Shown one piece after another: positions 8,054 to 18,221 of a DNA stretch of 46,234 nucleotides. The notes beneath the pieces were generated by a model. That model searched no databases. It was not told the DNA's origin and was given only the letters and a program-made list of their open reading frames with translations. Within the stretch, counting starts at the first letter, position 1; every line of letters starts with the position of its first letter. Source of the DNA: Pseudomonadales bacterium (GTDB taxonomy: Bacteria; Pseudomonadota; Gammaproteobacteria; Pseudomonadales; Alcanivoracaceae); the NCBI GenBank assembly GCA_022360555.1, contig JAKSCQ010000287.1, forward strand, positions 1 through 46,234, written 5' to 3'. Made by a program: the position numbers and the translations under genes.

Positions 8054-8393
8054 CTGCTACTCCACACTTCACAAGGCCGCCCCGCGCATTGCGCGCGGAG
8101 CGGATAACAGCAAGTCCCTGCCGGGCCAGCCTGAATCTTTAACCAAATGCCATGCCGAATCGTTGGAGCTTTGCTTGCAAAGCGAAGGGTTGATGGCCTG
8201 CAGCGCTGGATGGTTCGCTTTGCGAGCAAAGCTCCAACAGCCACTCCAATAACAACCCTTGAAGACTCGTCTTTCGGCCTTCCACCCTAGCAACGGCCGA
8301 AAGCAGCATTCTGGTGAAATATTCCGGTCAGGCCCCTTTCCTGTTTGTCTGTCTGACAGACACGGGGACCAGTGCCCCCGTATCAACGCCGGA
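8054..8393. other. 340-bp intergenic stretch with one mobile-type repeat
   Basis: Lies between the fumarase stop and the lipoprotein start, both on the minus strand. It holds the 77-bp element at 8162 and two hairpins downstream of the fumarase gene: CTTTCGGCC / GGCCGAAAG (about 8271-8299) and ACGGGG / CCCCGT (about 8361-8381). Neither has a convincing T tract, so neither is a clear terminator. No gene is seen. Confidence 0.5.
8162..8238. mobile_element. 77-bp MITE-like element with 25-bp terminal inverted repeats
   Basis: It begins GTTGGAGCTTTGC then TTGCAAAGCGAA, and ends with the inverted copy TTCGCTTTGCG then AGCAAAGCTCCAAC; the two ends differ at one position. The inner spacer is about 27 bp and codes for nothing. 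A longer relative is at 45020 and a half copy at 7105. No flanking target duplication is obvious. Confidence 0.75.
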
Positions 8394-9902
8394 TTACGCC
8401 GACTTTTCGGCGATCTTCTGCTTCCAGATCACCGGGCCGGTCTTGTGCACGGATTCCCCTTCGGAGTCCACCGCCACGGTGACCGGCATGTCTTCCACTT
8501 CGAACTCGTAGATGGCTTCCATACCCAGGTCTTCAAAGGCAGCGACCCGGGATTTGCGGATCGCCTTGGACACCAGGTAGGCCGCGCCACCCACCGCCAT
8601 CAGGTAGACCGCCTTGTTGTCCTTGATCGCTTCGATGGCGGTGTCGCCTCGCTCGGCCTTGCCGACCATGCCGATCAGGCCGGTTTCTTCAAGCATGGTG
8701 CGGGTGAACTTGTCCATGCGCGTCGCCGTGGTCGGACCCGCCGGGCCCACCACTTCGTCACCCACCGGATCCACCGGGCCCACGTAGTAGATAAAGCGGT
8801 TGGTGAAGTCCACGGGCAGTTTTTCGCCCTTGGAGATCATGTCCACCATGCGTTTGTGGGCGGCATCACGACCGGTGAGCAGCTTGCCGGACAGCAGCAG
8901 GGTGTCACCGGGCTGCCAGGTCTGCACTTCTTCCGGGGTGACGGTATCCAGGTTGACGCGCTTGGCGCCTTCGTCGTTGCCCCAGGCAATCTCCGGCCAT
9001 TCTTCCAGATCCGGGGCTTTCAGGTCCGCAGGGCCGGTGCCATCCAGAATGAAGTGGGCGTGACGGGTAGCCGCACAGTTGGGGATGATGGCTACCGGCT
9101 TGTTGGCCGCATGGGTGGGATAGTCCGCCACCTTCACATCCAGCACCGTGGTCAGGCCACCCAGCCCCTGGGCGCCAATACCCAGTGCATTGACCTTCTC
9201 GTACAGTTCCAGACGCAGCTCTTCGGAGCGGGTCTGCGGGCCACGAGCCTGCAATTCGTGAATGTCGATGGGGTCCATCAGGGATTCCTTGGCCAGCAGC
9301 ATGGCCTTCTCGGCGGTACCGCCGATACCGATACCGAGCATGCCCGGCGGGCACCAGCCAGCCCCCATCTTCGGCACCTGCTCCAGCACCCAGTCGACGA
9401 CGGAATCGGACGGATTGAGCATGGCGAACTTGGACTTGGCTTCGGAACCACCGCCCTTGGCCGCCACATCGATTTCCAGCTTGTCACCGGGGACGATGGA
9501 ATAGTTGATCACCGCCGGGGTGTTGTCCTTGGTGTTGGCACGCTTGCCATCCGGGTCCGCCAGCACCGAGGCGCGCAGGACGTTATCCGGGTGGTTGTAG
9601 GCTCGGCGCACGCCTTCGTTGATCATGTCGTCCAGACTCATGTCGCCTTCGAAGGTGACATTCATGCCCACCTTGGCGAACACGGTGACAATGCCGGTGT
9701 CCTGGCAGATGGGCCGGTGGCCCATGGCTGACATGCGGGAATTCACCAGGATCTGTGCCATGGCGTCCTTGGCGGCCTTGCTCTCTTCCTTTTCATAGGC
9801 TTCGGTGACGCCACGAATGAAGTCCACCGGGTGATAATAAGAGATGTACTGCAAGGCATCAGCCACGCTCTGAATCAGGTCATCCTGGCGAATCACCGTC
9901 AT
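8394..9902 (-). CDS. fumA: Fumarate hydratase, class I (iron-sulfur, single-chain)
   Basis: A 502-residue enzyme of the FumA/FumB type that interconverts fumarate and malate in the TCA cycle. The three cysteines that bind the [4Fe-4S] cluster are visible: C66 in RPICQDTG, C184 in GWCPPGM and C276 in IPNCAATRHAHF. The length matches single-chain class I fumarases with fused alpha and beta parts; the C-terminal part has VGPVDPVGDEVVGPAGPTTATRM. The ATG at 9902 has AGGAG eight bases upstream. It is transcribed alone, with a promoter candidate at 9936. The symbol is by analogy; class assignment is firm. Confidence 0.95.
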   Translation of the reverse strand: MTVIRQDDLIQSVADALQYISYYHPVDFIRGVTEAYEKEESKAAKDAMAQILVNSRMSAMGHRPICQDTGIVTVFAKVGMNVTFEGDMSLDDMINEGVRRAYNHPDNVLRASVLADPDGKRANTKDNTPAVINYSIVPGDKLEIDVAAKGGGSEAKSKFAMLNPSDSVVDWVLEQVPKMGAGWCPPGMLGIGIGGTAEKAMLLAKESLMDPIDIHELQARGPQTRSEELRLELYEKVNALGIGAQGLGGLTTVLDVKVADYPTHAANKPVAIIPNCAATRHAHFILDGTGPADLKAPDLEEWPEIAWGNDEGAKRVNLDTVTPEEVQTWQPGDTLLLSGKLLTGRDAAHKRMVDMISKGEKLPVDFTNRFIYYVGPVDPVGDEVVGPAGPTTATRMDKFTRTMLEETGLIGMVGKAERGDTAIEAIKDNKAVYLMAVGGAAYLVSKAIRKSRVAAFEDLGMEAIYEFEVEDMPVTVAVDSEGESVHKTGPVIWKQKIAEKSA

Positions 9903-9935
9903 GGGAGTACTCCTGCTGGGATATTGGGGGCGCGT

Positions 9936-9964
9936 AGTATAGCGCAGACGGGAAAGCGGGTTAA
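9936..9964 (-). promoter_or_regulatory. Sigma-70-type promoter for fumarase
   Basis: On the minus strand TTAACC (9964-9959) and TATACT (9941-9936) are separated by 17 bases, upstream of the fumarase ATG at 9902. The -35 part overlaps the palindrome at 9954, so the end of the upstream unit and this promoter share sequence. Confidence 0.55.
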
Positions 9965-9973
9965 AACCCGCTT
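9954..9973 (-). terminator. Terminator-like palindrome after the hydrolase operon
   Basis: AAGCGGGTT / AACCCGCTT forms a 9-bp stem with a two-base loop, 16 bases after the hydrolase stop codon at 9989. Only two T follow, so it is a weak intrinsic terminator at best. Confidence 0.45.
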
Positions 9974-9988
9974 CAACGGCCTGTTAAA

Positions 9989-10867
9989 TCAGCAATCACA
10001 ATGGGTGGCCCGAAGCAGGCGAATCAGGTGACCGTTGACCTCCTCCGGCTGCTCCAAATGCAGGAAATGCCCAGCATTGGCCACAGTCTGCAGCTCCACA
10101 CCAGCGGCAAAGTCGCTTTCCACCAGGGTGTGCTCCAGCAGTTTCGGACTCATACAGCCATCGTTTTCGCCCACCAGTATCTGGGTCGGCGTGGCGATGT
10201 CCCTACCCAGCCAGGCCCGGGCCTTGCGGTGTTCCTTCTTCCAGACCTTGAACAGGGACCGGTACCAGCCCAGCGCGGCGCTGATCACCCCGGGCTCGGC
10301 CAGGGTGTGCTTGGCATTGTCCAGGTACAGGCCGGGGTCCCAGTCCGGGGACCAGCGCCGCCACAGGGTTTCCACTCCTTCCAGTTCGCCGCGCTTGAGC
10401 CAGGCCTCCGGGGCCACCGGCAACTGGAAAAACTGCATGTAGCCGCTAAGCAGCACCTGCTCCGGGACTTTCAGCAGGGCCTGGGGCAGTCGGCGCAACG
10501 GCGGGATGGCCAGGGCGCTGAAGGAACAGAAAGTCTCCGGCGCCTGGGCACAGGCCAGGTACCCCACCGCCGCGCCCCAGTCGTGACCAATCAGGTGCAC
10601 CCGTCCACCCAGTTGGGCGGCAAACACCATCAGGTCATCCACCGCCGCATACAGGGAATAATCGCCGTTGCCCGGTTGGCAACCCGGCGCGTAACCACGC
10701 AGGGCCGGGGCAATGGCAGTGAAGCCGGCAGCGGCCAGGGCATTGATCTGCACCGCCCAGTTCTCATAGGTGTCAGGGAAACCGTGCAACAGAATGACCG
10801 GCTCTCCGTCGCCGGCCATCAGGGCGGGAAAGCGCAGGTCGCCATTGACCAGCTCAACCTGTTTCAT
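9989..10867 (-). CDS. Alpha/beta hydrolase, epoxide hydrolase-like
   Basis: A 292-residue alpha/beta-hydrolase. HGFPD (residues 28-32) forms the oxyanion region seen in epoxide hydrolases and dehalogenases. GHDWGA places an aspartate (D96) at the nucleophile elbow where serine hydrolases have Ser. A late GEND acid and the GHFLHLEQP histidine near residue 270 complete the triad. An Asp nucleophile plus HGFP favours hydrolysis of an epoxide or haloalkane through a covalent ester; the substrate is unknown. The start codon overlaps the acylphosphatase stop by four bases (ATGA), so translation is coupled, though no functional link is known. Confidence 0.9.
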   Translation of the reverse strand: MKQVELVNGDLRFPALMAGDGEPVILLHGFPDTYENWAVQINALAAAGFTAIAPALRGYAPGCQPGNGDYSLYAAVDDLMVFAAQLGGRVHLIGHDWGAAVGYLACAQAPETFCSFSALAIPPLRRLPQALLKVPEQVLLSGYMQFFQLPVAPEAWLKRGELEGVETLWRRWSPDWDPGLYLDNAKHTLAEPGVISAALGWYRSLFKVWKKEHRKARAWLGRDIATPTQILVGENDGCMSPKLLEHTLVESDFAAGVELQTVANAGHFLHLEQPEEVNGHLIRLLRATHCDC

Positions 10868-11133
10868 GGAGTGACCTCAAAATCGCAATACGCGGGCGAG
10901 TCGTCGTCGTTGGTCACGATGCCATCCACGCGGGCCATGGCCGGCCCCTGCTGCATGGCTTCCAGCATGTCGCTGACCGTGTCTGCCTCACCCTGAAGCA
11001 GCGCCTCCACACGACCGTCCTCGCAGTTTCTTACCCAGCCGGTGAGTTGCCGCAAACGAGCCTCCTGCCGGGTCCAGGCCCGATAGCCTACACCCTGCAC
11101 AAGTCCGCTCACCAGAACATGTTTGCAGATCAT
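10864..11133 (-). CDS. Acylphosphatase
   Basis: An 89-residue enzyme that hydrolyses acyl phosphates. The phosphate-binding loop GLVQGVGYR carries the catalytic R18, and GWVRNCEDG carries the catalytic N36, at the usual spacing. The ATG at 11133 is chosen over the GTG at 11142 because AGGAG sits eight bases before the ATG. The upstream gene's stop (11139-11141) lies just before, and the downstream hydrolase overlaps by four bases, so the three genes form one minus-strand operon. Confidence 0.95.
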   Translation of the reverse strand: MICKHVLVSGLVQGVGYRAWTRQEARLRQLTGWVRNCEDGRVEALLQGEADTVSDMLEAMQQGPAMARVDGIVTNDDDSPAYCDFEVTP

Positions 11134-11138
11134 GGTGA

Positions 11139-12401
11139 TCACTCCTGTCTATCGTTATCGCGGGTCTGAAACAGTGCGTCCAGAGACAGATCCAGTGGCG
11201 CCATCATGCCCTCGCGGGCCTCGTCCATGCAGGTTTTCAACTGCCTTTCCCAGGGCAATGCCTCTTCCTGATGGCGCACCCGGAACTGGGTATGAGCCGG
11301 CCAGGGCAGCATGGCCACCAACTGGGCCAGTGTCAGATTGCGCAAATCCCGCGACAGCATGTAGCCGCCCTCGTCGGTCCGCCGGATCAGCCTGGCCTCC
11401 ATCAGCAGGTTGCGGAATTCATCCCACTGGCTGATGCCCGACGCTCGCATGACCTGGCGGACCTCTTTGCTGCTGAGCACCTTGCCATGCCGCTGCCGGT
11501 GCCAGAATTCGTGCAACAAGCGCAGCAGGGCATGCATGCGCGGCACCTGGCGACGATGTTCCTGAAACACCACCAGGGCGCGCACCAGCTCGGCCCCGCC
11601 AAGCACAATGGTCCAGGAAATGTAGATCCACAGCAGAAAGACCGGCACGGCGGCAAAGGCACCGTACACCACTTCATAACTGGGGGCCTGGCGAATAAAG
11701 AACGTGAAACCGCTTTTCGCCAGTTCGAACAGCAGCGCCGCACAAGCCGCACCCAGCAGCGCCTGCCGCAGTGGCACCCGGGTATTGGGCACCACCGTAT
11801 AGAGCAGTGTCAGCATGATGGTCGTGAACAGGAATGGCAGCACCGACAACCACAGCCGCACGCCCCCCAGATAATGCACGGTATCGCTGAAAATGGCCTG
11901 GGATGTCAGATAGGAGGAAATGGCCAGCCCGGCACCAAGACAGAGCGGCCCCAGCGATAGCAGCGCCCAGTACATCAGCAGGCTGGTCAGGCCCCGGCGC
12001 GCCGTGGTCACCTTCCAGATGCGATTGACGGTCTGTTCAATGGTACGCAGCAACAGCACGGAGGTGACCACCAGAAAAAGAATCCCCAGCCCGGTCAGAT
12101 TGGAGGCCTGATGAGCGAATGACTGCAGATGCTCCAGCAACAGGTTGCCCGCCGAAGGAACAAAATACTCGAACGCCCATTGCTGGAATTGCAGTCCCCT
12201 GTCTTTCAACGCCGGTACGGAAGCGAGCACGGCAAAACTCACCGTCATCACCGGCACAATGGCAAACAAGGTGGTATAGGTCAGCGCCGCCGCACTCTGA
12301 CGACAGCCGTCTTCCCTGAACTGGCGCACCAGCAGCGCAAGAAACGCCCGGATCGAATCCAGTCGTGCGCGTACCGGAATCACATCGTGATCGGTTTCCA
12401 T
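11139..12401 (-). CDS. yihY: YihY family inner membrane protein
   Basis: A 420-residue protein. The first 290 residues are the YihY/BrkB domain with six membrane helices; the segment CRQSAAALTYTTLFAIVPVMT is the family hallmark. The C-terminal 125 residues are a soluble extension with a winged-helix look (SSKEVRQVMRASGISQWDEF). The family was once called ribonuclease BN, but that activity belongs to another protein and the role of YihY is unsettled. It heads the operon with acylphosphatase and the hydrolase and is divergent from arsC. Confidence 0.93.
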   Translation of the reverse strand: METDHDVIPVRARLDSIRAFLALLVRQFREDGCRQSAAALTYTTLFAIVPVMTVSFAVLASVPALKDRGLQFQQWAFEYFVPSAGNLLLEHLQSFAHQASNLTGLGILFLVVTSVLLLRTIEQTVNRIWKVTTARRGLTSLLMYWALLSLGPLCLGAGLAISSYLTSQAIFSDTVHYLGGVRLWLSVLPFLFTTIMLTLLYTVVPNTRVPLRQALLGAACAALLFELAKSGFTFFIRQAPSYEVVYGAFAAVPVFLLWIYISWTIVLGGAELVRALVVFQEHRRQVPRMHALLRLLHEFWHRQRHGKVLSSKEVRQVMRASGISQWDEFRNLLMEARLIRRTDEGGYMLSRDLRNLTLAQLVAMLPWPAHTQFRVRHQEEALPWERQLKTCMDEAREGMMAPLDLSLDALFQTRDNDRQE

Positions 12402-12420
12402 GCTATTGGCATCCTCGTCC

Positions 12421-12448
12421 TTGCCACCATTGACTGGCCGCTTACAAT
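12421..12448 (+). promoter_or_regulatory. Sigma-70-type promoter upstream of arsC
   Basis: TTGCCA (12421-12426) and TACAAT (12443-12448) with a 16-base gap lie 32 bases before the arsC ATG. This could drive the whole nine-gene plus-strand run to 20493. Confidence 0.5.
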
Positions 12449-12479
12449 GGCAGCCTCATTCACAGAATATGCAAAACCC

Positions 12480-13446
<967 letters not shown>

Positions 13447-13447
<1 letters not shown>

Positions 13448-13788
13448 TGATTCTTCTGCTCCTGCGTCTCAGTTATCTGCTGTTGCTGATTATCGGCATC
13501 ACCGGGCTTTTTTCCCTGGCGCCACCGGGTGTTCACATCGTCTCCAGCATTCTCATGGCGCTCATTCTTTACGGCCCGCTGCTGCTCATGAGCCCCGCCG
13601 TTATCAGTGGCAACAAACGCCAGGCCACCTGGCTGTGCTTTATCCTGCTGTTTTATTTCTGCGGCTTTGCCGTGCAACTGCTGGACCCGCCACCGATACG
13701 CACCCTGGCCATCGCCAAGACCACACTGACCGTGGTGGTCTTTGTCCTTGCCGCCCTGCAGATTCGCCAGAAACAACATGCTGATTGA
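13447..13788 (+). CDS. DUF2069 membrane protein
   Basis: A 113-residue inner membrane protein with four hydrophobic helices, opening MILLLLRLSYLLLLIIGI and ending QIRQKQHAD. Length, helix count and position after a WrbA-like gene match DUF2069 proteins of gammaproteobacteria, where the pair is common. No function is known. The end overlaps the RDD gene start by 11 bases. Confidence 0.85.
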
Positions 13789-14458
13789 CGAGCGGGTCGA
13801 CGTGGAAACCCCGGAAGGGGCCATCCTGACCCTGTCTCTGGCCGGACCGGTCACCCGTGCCCTGGCCTATGGCATCGACCTGCTGATTCGCCTGCTGGTG
13901 TTTGCCGTTTTCGCCATGCTGTTGAGCCTGCTGGGCAAGGCCGGTTCCGGGCTGCTGATGATCCTCATGTTCATGCTGGAATGGTTTTACCCGGCATTGT
14001 TCGAAGCCCTGCGTCACGGACAGACACCCGGCAAGAAAGCCATGGGCATCGCCGTAGTCCACGCCAACGGCAGCCCGCTCAGTTTCAACGGCAGCCTGAT
14101 CCGCAACCTGCTGCGCACTGCCGATGCCTTTCCGCTGTTCTATCTGTTGGGTTTCATTACCACCCTGATCAATCCCCGTTTCCAGCGGCTGGGGGATATG
14201 GCCGCCAATACCGTGGTGGTGCATATCGAACCAGCGGACACCAGCCACAAAAGCCGCGACGGGGAGCCCCTGGCACCGGACTGGCCCGTCAACCGGGAGG
14301 ACCAACTGGCCCTGCTGGCTTTCCACGAACGTCATGACCAGTTTTCCCGGGCACGCCAGGAAGAACTGGCCCAGCTCGCCTACCCGGAACTGGACCCGCA
14401 ACAGGCCTTGCAGCAGCTCAATGGCGTCACCCGCTATCTCCAGGAGGGGGCACGATGA
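13778..14458 (+). CDS. RDD family membrane protein
   Basis: A 226-residue protein. The segment GPVTRALAYGIDLLIRLLVF has the conserved R and D of the RDD domain, EALRHGQTPGKKAMGIAVV is its second signature and NPRFQRLGDMAANTVVV its third. Three or so membrane helices lie in residues 25-160, followed by a soluble tail of about 60 residues. The internal ATG at 13778 is chosen because MLIDERVDVETPEG starts the family. It opens the block RDD-SpoIIM-DUF4129-DUF4350-MoxR-DUF58, and ATGA coupling links it to the next gene. Confidence 0.88.
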   Translation: MLIDERVDVETPEGAILTLSLAGPVTRALAYGIDLLIRLLVFAVFAMLLSLLGKAGSGLLMILMFMLEWFYPALFEALRHGQTPGKKAMGIAVVHANGSPLSFNGSLIRNLLRTADAFPLFYLLGFITTLINPRFQRLGDMAANTVVVHIEPADTSHKSRDGEPLAPDWPVNREDQLALLAFHERHDQFSRARQEELAQLAYPELDPQQALQQLNGVTRYLQEGAR

Positions 14459-15438
14459 AACAGGCCCGCTTCGAGCAACAGTACCGCCCCCAGTGGCAAT
14501 CGCTGGAAAAGCAGCTTGACCAACTGGAAGCCCTTCATGTGAAACGCGCCGAGCGGGCCGACATGCACAGTTTCGTGGGGGATTATCGCCAGCTTTGTCA
14601 TCAACTGGCCCTGTCCCGCGAGCGGGGTTACAGCCTGGAATTGCAGCAGTACCTCAACAATCTGGTACTGCGCGCCCACCGCCAGCTCTACCGCTACAAC
14701 CCGCCCCTGGCGGATCGCATTGGCCACTTTATTGCCAGCGGGTTTCCCAACGCGGTACGGCGTCAGTGGAAATGGCACCTGATCAGCGCTCTCAGCTTTG
14801 TGCTGTCCATTGCCCTGGCCTGGGGCCTGGTCTGGCAACAGCCGGAAATGATCTACACCGTGCTGGATGAAGCCACCCTCACCGGCATCGAGAGCATGTA
14901 CCAGCCGGACGGCGGCCCATCAGCAGATGATCGAAGCGGCGCCGATGATGTGCTCATGTTCGGCTATTACATCAAGAACAATATCGGCATTGCCTTTCGC
15001 ACCTTTGCCGGCGGCCTGCTGCTGGGGGTTGGCGCCATTCTGGTGATGCTGTTCAACGGCAGTTTCTTTGGTGCTATTGCCGGGCACCTGATTCACGTGG
15101 GCGGCGACCAGCCTTTCTTCACCTTCGTGATTGCCCACGGTGCACCGGAACTCACCGCCATTGTGCTGGCCGGGGGTGCCGGCCTGCGGCTGGGCTGGGC
15201 CATTATTGCGCCCGGCCAGTGGTCACGACTGGATGCCCTGCGACTGGCCGCCCGGGATGCGTTGCCCACCATGTACGGGGTCTTCCTGCTGTTGTTGCTG
15301 GCCGCCTTTATCGAGGCCTTCTGGTCACCTAGGGACTTCGCACCCACCATAAAATACAGTGTCGGCGCGGCCTGTTGGGCACTGCTTTATCTTTATCTGA
15401 TTTTCGGGGGACGTCAGCGTGGAGCTGGAAAAAGCTAG
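14455..15438 (+). CDS. SpoIIM (stage II sporulation protein M) family membrane protein
   Basis: A 327-residue protein. The first 100 residues are soluble and helical (QWQSLEKQLDQLEALHVKRA). Membrane segments follow, with the SpoIIM core at FGYYIKNNIGIAFRTFAGGL, GSFFGAIAGHL and FTFVIAHGAPELTAIVLAGG. Outside spore-formers this family occurs next to RDD, MoxR and DUF58 genes; its action is unknown. Sporulation is not implied. It overlaps the previous gene by four and the next by 20 bases. Confidence 0.88.
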   Translation: MKQARFEQQYRPQWQSLEKQLDQLEALHVKRAERADMHSFVGDYRQLCHQLALSRERGYSLELQQYLNNLVLRAHRQLYRYNPPLADRIGHFIASGFPNAVRRQWKWHLISALSFVLSIALAWGLVWQQPEMIYTVLDEATLTGIESMYQPDGGPSADDRSGADDVLMFGYYIKNNIGIAFRTFAGGLLLGVGAILVMLFNGSFFGAIAGHLIHVGGDQPFFTFVIAHGAPELTAIVLAGGAGLRLGWAIIAPGQWSRLDALRLAARDALPTMYGVFLLLLLAAFIEAFWSPRDFAPTIKYSVGAACWALLYLYLIFGGRQRGAGKS

Positions 15439-16924
15439 CGCCAGACTGGCACCGCGCAGCCCCTGGCAAGCGGTGGATCTGGGCACACAATTGTATCGTC
15501 GCTGGGCCTTCCCGGCACTGCGGGTATGGCTGGCCTTTACCCTGCTGCCCTATGCCGCCCTGCTCGGGCTTACCCTGTGGCAGGAAAGCTGGTGGCCGCT
15601 GGTTGTGGCCTGGTGGCTCAAGCCGGTGTGGGAGCGCCCCCTGCTGGCTTGGTACAGCCACGCCCTGTTCGGCGAAACCCTGACCGTGCGACAACTTTTC
15701 CGGCGCTGGCGCCAGTACGCCCTGCCTGGCCTCGGGGCACAGCTTACCTGGCGGCGACTGAGCCCGGCCCGCAGCTTCAACACCTGTGTCTGGCAACTGG
15801 AGAACGCCAAAGGCGACCAGCTCAGCCAGAGACTGCGAGTGCTCAACAGTGTGCCCTCCAACCGCGCCGGCATGCTCACCATTGTGGTGCTGCATCTGGA
15901 ACAGTTCATGAGCATGGGGCTGATCGCCCTGCTGTACATGCTGGTGCCCTGGCAATTCAGTCTGGAATTCAGCGACTGGTTTGTGGACCAGGGGGCCTTG
16001 CAGACCGGCATTGCCACCGTCTGCATGTATCTGGCCATGTGCATCACCGAACCATTGTATGTGGCCTGCGGTTTTGCCCTGTACCTGAACAAGCGCACCT
16101 GGCTGGAAGGCTGGGACCTGCAACTGGGCCTGACCCGCCTGGGACGGCGGCGCCATCAGTTATCCACCACCTCTGCCATGGCGGTACTGCTGGCAATACT
16201 GTTGCTGCCCTTTAGTCCCTCCTCCGAAGCTGCCACCAACAGAACCGATCAGGAGCAGCAGGAAGTCATCGAACTGCTGGCCAGTGAGGACTACATGCCA
16301 TTCGAGGAAGTCACCGAACGGCGCTGGAAAGGCGAGGCTGGCGAAGACAGCAACTGGATGCAGGAATTCTGGAAAGCCTTTTTCGAGAACCTGGAAGACG
16401 ACGTCGACACCGACACCTCCAACCCGCCCTCGATTCCCGATACCCTGCTCTGGGCGGTTGCCTGGGCCCTGTTCGCGGCCCTGGTGATCTGGCTGTTGAT
16501 CAAGGTGGCGGACCAGCTTGGGCTGGGCAAAGGACGCGCAGAAGACAGCACACCGGTTATCCCCACCCATGTGGCCGGCATGGACATCCGCCGCAAGAGC
16601 CTGCCGAAAAACCTGCGCGACGCCATGGAGCAGTGCCTGGCCAGTGGCGATGTGCGAGCCGCCCTCTCCCTGCTGCTGCGCACCGCCCTGGCCGACCTGT
16701 TGCGCCGCTACCCGGTGCGGCTGGCCGCCGGCAGCACCGAGCAGCAGTGCCTGAGAAGCCTGCGGGAACAGCACGGCGAGCCGCCCCCGATCCGTTTTCT
16801 GGAGGCCCTGACCCGCGCCTGGATCCGCACCGCCTGGGCCCACCGTCCGGTTTCCGAAGACACCGCCCGCGCCCTGCTGGCCGACTGGGAAACCCTGCCC
16901 GGGGAGGAGGCTGTCGATGCGTAG
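15419..16924 (+). CDS. DUF4129 domain membrane protein
   Basis: A 501-residue protein starting at GTG, 20 bases before the SpoIIM gene ends. Hydrophobic helices lie near residues 35-65, 160-180, 205-225, 255-270 and 340-362. Between the last two is an acidic, probably periplasmic segment (DVDTDTSN). After the last helix the cytoplasmic C-terminal domain (LRDAMEQCLASGDVRAALSL to ARALLADWETL) is the helical DUF4129. The N-terminal half was not matched to a family. Tight overlaps on both sides place it in the operon. Confidence 0.8.
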   Translation: MELEKASARLAPRSPWQAVDLGTQLYRRWAFPALRVWLAFTLLPYAALLGLTLWQESWWPLVVAWWLKPVWERPLLAWYSHALFGETLTVRQLFRRWRQYALPGLGAQLTWRRLSPARSFNTCVWQLENAKGDQLSQRLRVLNSVPSNRAGMLTIVVLHLEQFMSMGLIALLYMLVPWQFSLEFSDWFVDQGALQTGIATVCMYLAMCITEPLYVACGFALYLNKRTWLEGWDLQLGLTRLGRRRHQLSTTSAMAVLLAILLLPFSPSSEAATNRTDQEQQEVIELLASEDYMPFEEVTERRWKGEAGEDSNWMQEFWKAFFENLEDDVDTDTSNPPSIPDTLLWAVAWALFAALVIWLLIKVADQLGLGKGRAEDSTPVIPTHVAGMDIRRKSLPKNLRDAMEQCLASGDVRAALSLLLRTALADLLRRYPVRLAAGSTEQQCLRSLREQHGEPPPIRFLEALTRAWIRTAWAHRPVSEDTARALLADWETLPGEEAVDA

Positions 16925-18221
16925 GAAACTGCCCTGGATCATCGGCCTGCTGGTGATTGTGCTGGTGGTCGCCTATTACGTCCTGACCGAACCGGTCACC
17001 ACGGTGCACCGTGTAGCTCCCGACAGCCGCATCCTGCGTAACCCCTACAGCGCGGCCCAGGAATGGCTCGCCCAGCGGGGACAACCCAGTGAGCGGATTC
17101 TCAGTGCCGCTGCTCTCTTTCCCCTGCCCGAACCCCACACCACCCTGATTCTGGACAAGCGCCGGGGGCTGCTCACCGACAACCAGGTACAGAGCCTGCT
17201 GGAATGGGTACAGCGCGGAGGCGAACTGATCGTCGAAGCCCGCCCGCTCCCCGATTCCCGCGAGGAAGACAGCGCCTCACCGGAACAGTGGCGGAAAAAT
17301 GATCCCCTGCTCTATCCGCTGGGCGTCACCGTGTGGGACGCCCCCACCACGGTCACCGAAACGGAAAAAGCCCCCTTCATCGAACTGCTCGAGGCCCTGC
17401 CTGTCTTCGCCGGTGACCCATTGCAGTACTGCCTGTTCACCGACAACGACACCCTGCGGGCCGACTGCGTGGATCTGCTCTGCAAGGCCCCCGAACAGCC
17501 AGCCCCCTTGTTGCTGCATGCCGGGGACGACCAGCCCCTGCGCCAGATCCAGCTCTACAGTGACCATGTGCTCTGGCATACCAGCTGGGACGAAGATGAC
17601 AGCGTCTCCTACGAGCCGGAATGGCCCGTGGAACTCAGCGCCTACGCCGACAATGACTACGGCAGCCAGTTGATTCAGCTGGATCTGGGAGACGGCCAGA
17701 TCACCGTACTTACCGACCTGGGGCTGTGGAGCAATCCCAACCTCCACTATTTCGACCACGCCTGGCTGCTGGCCTGGCTGACCGGGGACAAACCGGTCTG
17801 GTTCGTCCGCTCGGTGGCCATGCCGCCGTTGATGCAGTGGCTGTGGCTGCGGGCCCCGGAACTGGGCACCGCCCTGGTCCTGCTGCTGGCCCTGTGGCTG
17901 TGGTCGCGCATCCCCCGTCGCGGCCCCATACAACCGATGCGGGAAGAAAACCGGCACGACTACCTGCAGCATCTGCATGCCAGTGGTTACTTCCAATGGC
18001 GCACCAATCAGCAAGAGGCACTACTGGAGGCGCTGCGCCAGCAGGCCCGGGCCCGCCTCGACCGTTATCACCATCAGCCGGAACAGGCGCTGCAACGGGC
18101 AGCCCGTCACCTGAAGGTACCGGCCAGGGCCCTGCAACAGGCCCTGACCCAACAACCGGAAACCCGGGATCAGCTCACGCAGCAGGTCATGCTGCTGCAA
18201 GCACTAAGGAGTGAAACATGA
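16917..18221 (+). CDS. DUF4350 domain membrane-anchored protein
   Basis: A 434-residue protein with an N-terminal membrane anchor (residues 5-24). A Rossmann-like DUF4350 region follows, including NPYSAAQEWLAQRG, TTLILDKRRGLLTDNQVQ and LLEWVQRGGELIVEARPL. A second membrane helix lies near 318-335, then a soluble C-terminal helical tail rich in Q and A. GGAGGAG precedes the ATG. The start overlaps the previous gene by eight bases and the end overlaps moxR by four. Confidence 0.82.
   Translation: MRRKLPWIIGLLVIVLVVAYYVLTEPVTTVHRVAPDSRILRNPYSAAQEWLAQRGQPSERILSAAALFPLPEPHTTLILDKRRGLLTDNQVQSLLEWVQRGGELIVEARPLPDSREEDSASPEQWRKNDPLLYPLGVTVWDAPTTVTETEKAPFIELLEALPVFAGDPLQYCLFTDNDTLRADCVDLLCKAPEQPAPLLLHAGDDQPLRQIQLYSDHVLWHTSWDEDDSVSYEPEWPVELSAYADNDYGSQLIQLDLGDGQITVLTDLGLWSNPNLHYFDHAWLLAWLTGDKPVWFVRSVAMPPLMQWLWLRAPELGTALVLLLALWLWSRIPRRGPIQPMREENRHDYLQHLHASGYFQWRTNQQEALLEALRQQARARLDRYHHQPEQALQRAARHLKVPARALQQALTQQPETRDQLTQQVMLLQALRSET

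Noticed and set aside
8259-9731. Long plus-strand open frame of 490 codons opposite the fumarase gene
   Set aside because: It is His/Gly/Gln-rich, has no family pattern, and lies wholly antisense to a gene with all fumarase cluster cysteines.
14455-15438. Evidence for sporulation from the SpoIIM-family gene
   Set aside because: The family is widespread in non-sporulating bacteria beside RDD/MoxR/DUF58 genes; no other sporulation gene is present.
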